Source of the DNA: Robiginitalea myxolifaciens
GTDB taxonomy: Bacteria > Bacteroidota > Bacteroidia > Flavobacteriales > Flavobacteriaceae
Assembly: GCF_900115205.1 (NCBI RefSeq)
Contig: NZ_FOYQ01000001.1
Span: forward strand, 248,001-312,000
Reading direction: 5' to 3'
Length of the DNA stretch: 64,000 nucleotides
In this document: in pieces, positions 16,986 to 23,579 of the stretch
How positions within the stretch are numbered: position 1 is the stretch's first letter
How the letters are laid out: every line of letters begins with the position of its first letter
The notes under the pieces: generated by a model
What the model was told of the DNA's origin: nothing
Databases searched by the model: none
The model's input: only the letters and a program-made list of their open reading frames with translations
Program-made: the position numbers and the translations under genes

Positions 16986-18020
16986 TCAATATTGCTGCAC
17001 CATTTCCCGAAGCACTTGCCCTTTATCGCCTCGTATTTGCAAGGTAGCCTTACGGCTGTCCAAATCGAGCAGGACCATACCAAAACTCTCAATAGCCACT
17101 ACTTCCCCGACCCGATAGCGATTGGGTTCACCTGAAAAATTGCGATAGGCATGGGTGAGCCCGCTGGAGGTAAAATCGATCAGTGGATATGCAGCTGCTT
17201 TATATTCTATCTGTGATATTTCGGAAATATGGCGGTCCCCGGTTAGCATGATAACTCCCTTAGCTCTTGAATTAACAATAGTTTCCAGGAGTCGGGATTG
17301 CTCGGCCGGGAACAAGCCCCAGGTTTCAAAACCGTGTTCTGAGGAAAGTACCTGGATGCTACTGACGATTATATTAAAGTCGGCCTGGGAAGCTTCTAAC
17401 TCCCGGGTTAGCCAATTCCATTGTGCTTCTCCAAGAACTGTTCCCCCGTCGCGAAGCTTGGGAATATATCGCTTTTTACCTGTGGGATCGGGTTGCAACG
17501 GACTGCGGAAATACCGGGTATCGAGCACCAAAACTTTTACTGACTGCCTGCCCACCTCAAACTCATGGGTGGCATAAACCCCCTCCCGCTGGCGTCGCGG
17601 ACTGGCTGCAGGAACATCCATGAAATCCAGAAAAACCTGTTGGCTTTCGGCCTTGGCCGCAAATTCCACCCCCCCGTCATTGAGGCCATAGTCGTGATCG
17701 TCCCAGGTGCCAATTATCGGCATATTTTGACGCAATCGCGCGTATGCCGTATCTGCCTTCATGAGGGCATACAGGGCAGCCATTTTCTCCATATCGTCCG
17801 TGTCGGCATAGATGTTATCGCCACCCCAGATCCAGAGATCGGGATCCTGGTCCAGGATATCGTCCCAAAGCAGGTTGGGCAAATCGGTTCGGTTACAACT
17901 TCCGAAGGCGATCCGAAATTCAGCGGCTTCCTCCCGCTTCTCATCTCCGGTGGCTGGCTTGTTAGACTTGCAGGACAGCATTAAAAACACAAGGGACACC
18001 CCGATTAAATAACGATACAT
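16986..18020 (-). CDS. PhoD-like alkaline phosphatase family lipoprotein
   Basis: Putative exported metallophosphoesterase of the PhoD type (phospho-di/monoesterase, likely Fe/Ca-dependent in known members). The 344-residue protein has a signal peptide ending in the lipobox Phe-Leu-Met-Leu-Ser-Cys. Metal-site motifs follow: AFGSCNRTD, WGGDNIYADTDD, TWDDHDYGLNDGG and LTGDRHISEIS. ATG 18020 was chosen because it starts the signal peptide; the frame is open to 18200 but would run across the divergent promoter region and into the neighbouring gene. It diverges from the DHH phosphoesterase gene. Confidence 0.9.
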   Translation of the reverse strand: MYRYLIGVSLVFLMLSCKSNKPATGDEKREEAAEFRIAFGSCNRTDLPNLLWDDILDQDPDLWIWGGDNIYADTDDMEKMAALYALMKADTAYARLRQNMPIIGTWDDHDYGLNDGGVEFAAKAESQQVFLDFMDVPAASPRRQREGVYATHEFEVGRQSVKVLVLDTRYFRSPLQPDPTGKKRYIPKLRDGGTVLGEAQWNWLTRELEASQADFNIIVSSIQVLSSEHGFETWGLFPAEQSRLLETIVNSRAKGVIMLTGDRHISEISQIEYKAAAYPLIDFTSSGLTHAYRNFSGEPNRYRVGEVVAIESFGMVLLDLDSRKATLQIRGDKGQVLREMVQQY

Positions 18021-18071
18021 ACGCGCAGATTTAGATCGACTTAAATGTACCCAATTCCCTGTCAATAATTG

Positions 18072-18079
18072 TATCTTTG
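18072..18079 (+). promoter_or_regulatory. Putative -7 element for DHH-gldI operon
   Basis: TATCTTTG, an exact TAnnTTTG match, only 5 bases before the ATG at 18085. Transcription from it would start at or beside the start codon, giving a leaderless or nearly leaderless message. The 64-base gap also holds the divergent PhoD-family promoter (possible TACATTTA on the minus strand at 18042-18049). No -33 TTTG is evident. Confidence 0.45.
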
Positions 18080-18084
18080 CGCCC

Positions 18085-19101
18085 ATGAATGCGGAGCACG
18101 CCCGACGTTTGAATGAATTATTGGCCACAAGGCCTCCTATTCTGCTGATACCACATAAGAATCCTGACGGGGATGCCATAGGCAGTTGCCTGGGACTCAT
18201 GCATTACCTCCAGGCAGTCGGCCATCAGGTCAGCGTCCTGGCGCCCAATGATTTCCCCCAATTCCTGCAATGGATGCCGGGAGCAAGCGAAGTAATCCGT
18301 TTCGATCGGCAACCAGAAGCCGGAGCGGGTTTGATACGTGAGGCGGGACTTATTTTTACACTGGATTTCAACGCGCTGGACCGCAGTGGTGCCCTGGCCG
18401 AACCCTTAAAGCAGGCTACTGCTCCCATGGTAATGATCGACCACCACCAGAGTCCCGATGATTACGCAACGGTTACCTATTCGGATCCTTCGATGAGTTC
18501 CACCTGCGAAATGGTGTACCACTGTATTGCCGCCCTGGGAGGAATCGGAAAACTCAACGCAGACGCCGCCTCTTGCCTCTATGCAGGCCTTTTAACCGAT
18601 ACGGGCTCGTTTAAGTTTCCCTCCACCTCCCCCATAACCCTGCGGATTGCCGCTGATCTAATGGAGCGCGGGGCAGTTCCTTCGGAAATCCACCGTCAGA
18701 TTTACGACACAAACCGGCCGGAACGCATCCAGCTATTAGGCTGTGCCTTAAGCAATCTCAAGATACTCCCGCAGTACCGTACCGCCTACATTACCCTATC
18801 TCAGGAAGAGCTCGATCGGCACAATTTCCGCAAGGGAGATACCGAAGGCTTTGTGAATTACGGGCTTTCTCTCGACGGTGTTATCCTGGCTGCTATCTTC
18901 ATCGAGAATACCGATGAGGAGATCGTTAAAATTTCATTGAGGTCCCAGGGGGATTTCTCCGTAAATGCTATGGCGCGTGCTCATTTTGAAGGCGGAGGGC
19001 ACATCAATGCCGCTGGGGGCCGCAGTACAGAATCACTAAAGGAAACTACGCTTCGGTTTGAAAGTATCTTGTCGGAGTACGCCAAAGATTTGCAACCATG
19101 A
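18085..19101 (+). CDS. DHH-family phosphoesterase (NrnA-type)
   Basis: Likely bifunctional oligoribonuclease / pAp phosphatase of the NrnA type, degrading short RNA or cyclic-dinucleotide products. The 338-residue protein has the DHH metal motifs (HKNPDGDAIGS near residue 24, DFNALDRSG, DHHQSPDDY near residue 118, and DTGSFKFPS). The C-terminal DHHA1 domain carries GGGHINAAGG. It heads a set with gldI and a PPIase; its stop overlaps the gldI start (ATGA). The DHH-gldI pairing is widely conserved in Flavobacteriia. Confidence 0.92.
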   Translation: MNAEHARRLNELLATRPPILLIPHKNPDGDAIGSCLGLMHYLQAVGHQVSVLAPNDFPQFLQWMPGASEVIRFDRQPEAGAGLIREAGLIFTLDFNALDRSGALAEPLKQATAPMVMIDHHQSPDDYATVTYSDPSMSSTCEMVYHCIAALGGIGKLNADAASCLYAGLLTDTGSFKFPSTSPITLRIAADLMERGAVPSEIHRQIYDTNRPERIQLLGCALSNLKILPQYRTAYITLSQEELDRHNFRKGDTEGFVNYGLSLDGVILAAIFIENTDEEIVKISLRSQGDFSVNAMARAHFEGGGHINAAGGRSTESLKETTLRFESILSEYAKDLQP

Positions 19102-19661
19102 ATGTAAAACCCCTGGCATTTATCTTATTACTTCTACTCCTGGCCGGATGCCAGGACGCTGTACCGCGTTGGCCGGTTGAAGAAAAAGGGGGATCTTTTC
19201 TCAAGGTATCGGCCGAGCGCAACCGCAAACTCCTGGAAGAAGAGATGCTTTTCCTGGAAGAATTGCTCGCCAAAGATTCGCTCCGCACCTATACCACCAG
19301 TGCCAGCGGCACCAAATATTATTTCGAAACCAAGGCTCCGGAAACGGAGCCTATTGCAGCGCCTGATGATCTGGTTACCCTCCAGTACAACCTAATGACC
19401 TGGGGCGGAGATACCATATATTCCCGGGAGGAAATCGGGCTACTTAAATATAAAGTAGATAAGCAGGAACTATTCCCCGGGATGCGTTCCAGTGTGAAAT
19501 TATTACGCCAGGGGGAAAGCGCGGTATTTTGGTTTCCCTCCTCCCTGGGCTATGGCTATCACGGCGACCAGGATCGGATTGGTCCTAACCTGCCACTAAA
19601 GAGCCAGGTCTGGATCCTGGATATCGAAAAATCAAAAGATTCATTACCCCTCAAACCCTAA
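19098..19661 (+). CDS. gldI: Gliding motility lipoprotein GldI, FKBP-type peptidyl-prolyl isomerase
   Basis: A 187-residue FKBP-like lipoprotein required for gliding motility in Flavobacterium johnsoniae, thought to help fold periplasmic motility or type IX secretion components. The signal peptide ends in the lipobox Leu-Leu-Ala-Gly-Cys (Cys at about residue 18). The FKBP fold occupies the C-terminal half (LVTLQYNLMTWGGDTIYS, ELFPGMRSSVKLLRQGE, FPSSLGYGYHGD). Identification as GldI rests on its size, lipobox and location between the DHH gene and a second PPIase. It overlaps the DHH gene by four bases and sits 7 bases before the next gene. Confidence 0.87.
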   Translation: MNVKPLAFILLLLLLAGCQDAVPRWPVEEKGGSFLKVSAERNRKLLEEEMLFLEELLAKDSLRTYTTSASGTKYYFETKAPETEPIAAPDDLVTLQYNLMTWGGDTIYSREEIGLLKYKVDKQELFPGMRSSVKLLRQGESAVFWFPSSLGYGYHGDQDRIGPNLPLKSQVWILDIEKSKDSLPLKP

Positions 19662-19668
19662 GATTTTT

Positions 19669-20772
19669 ATGAAAAACTTACTGTATCTTCTTTGTATCAG
19701 CATGCTTCCACTTGCCGGTTGCAAATCCAATCAGTACGCAGATTTGGGTGATGGGCTATACGCCCACATGAAAACGACTAAAGGAGACATTGTCCTCAGG
19801 CTCGAATACGAAAAGACACCGGTAACCGTGGCCAGCTTTGTAACATTGGCCGAAGGAACCAGCCCTTATGTAAGCGAAGAATACAAAGACAAGCCCTACT
19901 ACAACGGCGTAACCTTCCACCGGGTTATGAACGATTTCATGATTCAGGGTGGAGATCCCACAGCCTCTGGTCGCGGAGGGCCAGGGTATCAGTTCAAAGA
20001 TGAATTCAACGATTCGTTGCGCCACGATCGCAAAGGACTACTCTCAATGGCGAATCCAGGATATCCCAACACCAATGGGAGTCAGTTCTTTATCACGCAC
20101 GCCGAAACACCCTGGCTCGATGGAAAGCATACCATTTTCGGAGAAGTTGTTGCCGGTATTGAAGTGGTAGACTCTATTGCCGCAGTTGAAGTGAGTCAGG
20201 GGAGCAACAAACCCGTGACCGACGTGGTTATGGAGGAAGTCAATATCATCCGGCAGGGCAAAGACGCCCGAAAATTTGATGCCCTGGCTGTAATGCAGGA
20301 TTACTTTGCCGAAATAGAAGCAAAGCAGGCCGCAGTAAAGGCTTTCGGAGAAGAACTTGTTGCCCAGCGTATGGAAGCGGACAGCATGGCTTCCGGATTA
20401 AAATACATCGTACTCGAGTCAGGCGAAGGGCCTAAGCCGGAAATTGGGCAAATGGTATTGGTAAACTATGCCGGATATTTAGAAAACGGGACCCTTTTCG
20501 ATACCAACATCGAGGCCGAAGCCCTTAAATCCGATCAGTTCGAAGTAATAAACCGAAATCACCGGGGAATCTTTCAACCTTCTCCCATGCTTTTCAGTCC
20601 CGACTCCAGGTTGGTAGCCGGATTTAAGGAGGCTTTGCTGTCGATGCAAGTCGGAGATAAGTGGCGGGTATTCATTCCCCCCTACCTCGGATACGGACCG
20701 CAGGGAAGTGGTCCTATCCCCCCGAATGCCAATCTCATATTTGACCTGGAGTTAACGGGAATTAGCGAGTAA
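19669..20772 (+). CDS. Cyclophilin-FKBP fusion peptidyl-prolyl isomerase lipoprotein
   Basis: A 367-residue envelope foldase joining two unrelated prolyl-isomerase folds. It has a signal peptide with lipobox Leu-Pro-Leu-Ala-Gly-Cys (Cys18). The cyclophilin domain covers about residues 30-195 (VTFHRVMNDFMIQGGDP, GSQFFITHAETPWLDGKHTIFG). A charged helical linker spans about 200-245, and the C-terminal FKBP domain covers about 250-365 (VLVNYAGYLENGTLFDTN, FKEALLSMQVGDKWRVFIPP, YLGYG). It sits directly after gldI, so both probably act on exported proteins. It meets pepD head-on, 11 bases away. Confidence 0.93.
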   Translation: MKNLLYLLCISMLPLAGCKSNQYADLGDGLYAHMKTTKGDIVLRLEYEKTPVTVASFVTLAEGTSPYVSEEYKDKPYYNGVTFHRVMNDFMIQGGDPTASGRGGPGYQFKDEFNDSLRHDRKGLLSMANPGYPNTNGSQFFITHAETPWLDGKHTIFGEVVAGIEVVDSIAAVEVSQGSNKPVTDVVMEEVNIIRQGKDARKFDALAVMQDYFAEIEAKQAAVKAFGEELVAQRMEADSMASGLKYIVLESGEGPKPEIGQMVLVNYAGYLENGTLFDTNIEAEALKSDQFEVINRNHRGIFQPSPMLFSPDSRLVAGFKEALLSMQVGDKWRVFIPPYLGYGPQGSGPIPPNANLIFDLELTGISE

Positions 20773-20783
20773 GCGATCCGTAC

Positions 20784-22241
20784 TTAATCTTTGATTTGCG
20801 CAAGCAAATCCTTTAAAAACCGCCAGAACTTTTGGGTGGAGGAAATCGATGCGCGTTCGTCCGGGGAATGGGCGCCCAGTATGTCCGGACCAAAGCTGAT
20901 CATATCCATGTCGGGGTAGTTGTTTTTGATTATTCCGCATTCCAATCCCCCGTGGCCGGCTTCGATTTTTGGTTCCTCGTTAAAAAGTTCCTGATAGCGG
21001 GTTGCAGCGAGTTGCAATAACTTGGAATCTGGGGCGGGTTGCCACCCCGGATAATCCCCTGAAGTGCTTACTGCATACCCGGCCAAAGCCAGGATCCCAC
21101 TCAAACTGTCCAGCAGATCCCGTTTTCTGCTTTCCGATGAGGATCGGGTCAGGCATCCGATCTCCAAACGTCCCCCGGATGCAACTACCCGTGCGACGTT
21201 GTTGGATGTCTCGGTTTGTTCCGGGAACTGATAGCTCATGTAATATACCCCACTGAGCAGGGCACGTATGACCCGCAGTAGTTGGTCCGCATCTTCAACG
21301 GCCATCACCCGCTCCGGGAGTTCAGCACTCGCCCAACCAATTTGCAATCCGGGTTCAACCGCCGCGAATTCGCCTTTAATAGTTTCCGACAGCCGGGCAA
21401 AGACTTTAATAAATTGCTCACGGGACGCTTTATCCAAAGCTACCAGGGCCTTTGCTTCCCTCGGTATGGCATTTCTAAGGTTTCCCCCGGAAAACGAAGC
21501 AAGTTGTAGAGGAACTTCTTGCTGGCATTCCTGCAGGACCCGAGCCAAAATCTTATTCGCATTCCCGAGACCCTTATGAATGTCCATTCCGCTATGTCCG
21601 CCCTGGAGGCCTTCTACCGTAATATAAATCCCCTGACTCGACGGGTTAACAGCAACTTCCGAATAAATTCCGCTGCCTGTGAGATCAATTCCCCCGGCAC
21701 ACCCAACGGTGAGTACATTATCTTCTTCTGTATCCAGGTTTAAGAGTCGGGTACCTTTTAACCAGCCCGGTTGTAAAGATTTTGCCCCTGTCATTCCGGT
21801 TTCCTCATCGATCGTAAAGAGCGCTTCTATAGGAGGATGTTCCAGGTTATCCGAGGCAAGAACAGCCATTATCGCAGCAACCCCCAGCCCATTATCGGCA
21901 CCCAGAGTAGTCCCTTGAGCACGGACCCATCCTGCTTCCACATACATGCGGATTCCTTCCGAGTCAAAATCGAATCCGGTTCCTTCATTCTGCTGGTGGA
22001 CCATGTCGAGGTGGGCCTGTAAAACCACAGGTGAAAAGCCTTCCCTGCCCGAGGTTCCGGGCTTGCGGATCAGAACATTGCCTACAGCATCAGTGGAAGT
22101 TTCCAAACCCAGCGACTTTCCGAAATCCTGCATAAACGCGATAATGCGTTCTTCCTTTTTCGAGGGTCGGGGAACGGCATTAAGGGCTTCAAAATGCGCC
22201 CATACTTCCCGGGGTTCCACAGCTTCTAAAACCTGGCTCAT
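20784..22241 (-). CDS. pepD: Aminoacyl-histidine dipeptidase (PepD, M20C)
   Basis: Cytosolic zinc dipeptidase that cleaves Xaa-His and other dipeptides. The 485-residue protein shows the M20C metal-site order: HLDMVHQQN (His ligand and Asp), GADNGLGVA (bridging Asp), IDEETGMTGA (catalytic and ligand Glu), LNLDTEEDN, and a late His ligand in the AGHGGLECG stretch. The length is normal for PepD. It is a monocistron between convergent PPIase and divergent DUF3810 genes. Confidence 0.95.
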   Translation of the reverse strand: MSQVLEAVEPREVWAHFEALNAVPRPSKKEERIIAFMQDFGKSLGLETSTDAVGNVLIRKPGTSGREGFSPVVLQAHLDMVHQQNEGTGFDFDSEGIRMYVEAGWVRAQGTTLGADNGLGVAAIMAVLASDNLEHPPIEALFTIDEETGMTGAKSLQPGWLKGTRLLNLDTEEDNVLTVGCAGGIDLTGSGIYSEVAVNPSSQGIYITVEGLQGGHSGMDIHKGLGNANKILARVLQECQQEVPLQLASFSGGNLRNAIPREAKALVALDKASREQFIKVFARLSETIKGEFAAVEPGLQIGWASAELPERVMAVEDADQLLRVIRALLSGVYYMSYQFPEQTETSNNVARVVASGGRLEIGCLTRSSSESRKRDLLDSLSGILALAGYAVSTSGDYPGWQPAPDSKLLQLAATRYQELFNEEPKIEAGHGGLECGIIKNNYPDMDMISFGPDILGAHSPDERASISSTQKFWRFLKDLLAQIKD

Positions 22242-22310
22242 AAGACGGTAATTTTATTGGCCGACTAAGGTATAAAATTCGAAGCGGCTTCTTCTAGCTG
22301 GCAAAATCCA

Positions 22311-22318
22311 TATTTTTA
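22311..22318 (+). promoter_or_regulatory. Putative -7 element for DUF3810 gene
   Basis: TATTTTTA, 21 bases before the DUF3810 start in the 98-base divergent gap shared with pepD. One mismatch from TAnnTTTG; identical to the octamer before parA, rel, fur and the large amidohydrolase gene. Confidence 0.33.
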
Positions 22319-22339
22319 AGGCAGAAAAAATCACTGTAA

Positions 22340-23461
22340 ATGACGGCCAAGCGTGCGCCCTGGTTTAAAAAAATCCCGAATCTGCTGGTTTTAAGCCTCC
22401 CGCTGCAGTGGTTGCTGATCCAATGGCTGAGCCGAAATCCCGAATGGGTAGAACGCAATTACAGCCAGGGGATCTATCTCATTTTTTCCGGCTTTTTCCG
22501 CTGGCTTTACGGCTGGATCCCCTTTTCGATTGGGGATGTGATTTACATATTCCTCCTGGCTTATTCCACCTACCTCCTGATTACGCGATGGCGTGGCATT
22601 CGACTGCATTGGAAAAGTTATCTGCGAAATATCATTGCCGCCTTTGCGGTAATTCACTTTACCTTTTATCTGCTTTGGGGACTCAATTACTTCCGCCAAC
22701 CCCTGGGAGATCGCCTGGGGCTTAAAAAGGAATATTCCCAGGGTGAATTGCTGGCAATGACCCATTACCTTACCGAAAAGGTGAACCGGCAACAGGAGTC
22801 GCTTCCGGCCGATTCCCAAAAGCTGCTTTTTGAACCTTATGAGAAGGCGGTGATCTTTGACCAAACCCTGGATGGGTATGGCCGCATTGCAGATAGCGTT
22901 CCCGCCCTGGCTTATAACCGACACAGCCTGAAAACTTCCCTGATCAGCACCCCTTTAACCTATATGGGGTATGGCGGATACCTGAACCCTTTTACCGGGG
23001 AAGCCCAGGTAAATGCCAGGCTGCCTTTATTTCGGTTCCCGGTGGTCAGCGCCCATGAAATTGGCCATCAGTTGGGTTATTCGGCTGAAAACGAAACGAA
23101 CTTTATCGGTTACCTGGTTACCCGGCAGCAGGAAGATCCGCTGTTGCAGTATACGGCAGAGGCTTATGCCTTGAGTTACTGCCTTTCTGAAATTAACCGA
23201 CGCGACTCCGTTTTGGCCAAACAATGGGTCAATCGACTCAATCCTGGAGTCCGGGCGCATTATGCGAAGCAGCGAACCTTTTGGGAAGCCTTTGAAAATC
23301 CATTGGAGCCTGTTTTTAAGGCCATTTTTAATTCATACCTCAAGGCCAACAAGCAACAAGATGGAATCCGGAGTTACAACCGGGTTGTGGGGCTAATAAT
23401 CGCCTATCATCGGCAGCAGGGACTCCTTCCACAAATCCCGGAACCCACTCCCGAGGACTGA
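22340..23461 (+). CDS. DUF3810 membrane protein with HEIGH zinc motif
   Basis: A 373-residue protein of the DUF3810 family. It has three N-terminal membrane segments (about residues 12-30, 60-80 and 95-115) and then a large soluble domain. This domain contains VSAHEIGHQLGYSAENETNF near residues 237-256. HEIGH (His239, Glu240, His243) is a zincin HExxH signature, and a Glu 7 residues later or further on (Glu250 or Glu252) could be a third ligand. I infer a membrane-bound zinc metallopeptidase; I know of no characterised member. It stands alone between pepD and the amidohydrolases. Confidence 0.85.
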   Translation: MTAKRAPWFKKIPNLLVLSLPLQWLLIQWLSRNPEWVERNYSQGIYLIFSGFFRWLYGWIPFSIGDVIYIFLLAYSTYLLITRWRGIRLHWKSYLRNIIAAFAVIHFTFYLLWGLNYFRQPLGDRLGLKKEYSQGELLAMTHYLTEKVNRQQESLPADSQKLLFEPYEKAVIFDQTLDGYGRIADSVPALAYNRHSLKTSLISTPLTYMGYGGYLNPFTGEAQVNARLPLFRFPVVSAHEIGHQLGYSAENETNFIGYLVTRQQEDPLLQYTAEAYALSYCLSEINRRDSVLAKQWVNRLNPGVRAHYAKQRTFWEAFENPLEPVFKAIFNSYLKANKQQDGIRSYNRVVGLIIAYHRQQGLLPQIPEPTPED

Positions 23462-23539
23462 TTATCCGGAATCCCTGAATTCTCGGTTTAATTGATCCAA
23501 ATATTCGGGTATTATAGCCAGTAAACGCCTGTAGTTCCT

Positions 23540-23547
23540 TATTTTTA
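23540..23547 (+). promoter_or_regulatory. Putative -7 element for amidohydrolase operon
   Basis: TATTTTTA, 32 bases before the ATG at 23580, in the 118-base gap after DUF3810. A variant of TAnnTTTG; no -33 element recognised. Confidence 0.3.
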
Positions 23548-23579
23548 GTGTCGACTAATTCAACTTATACTACGCTCTT

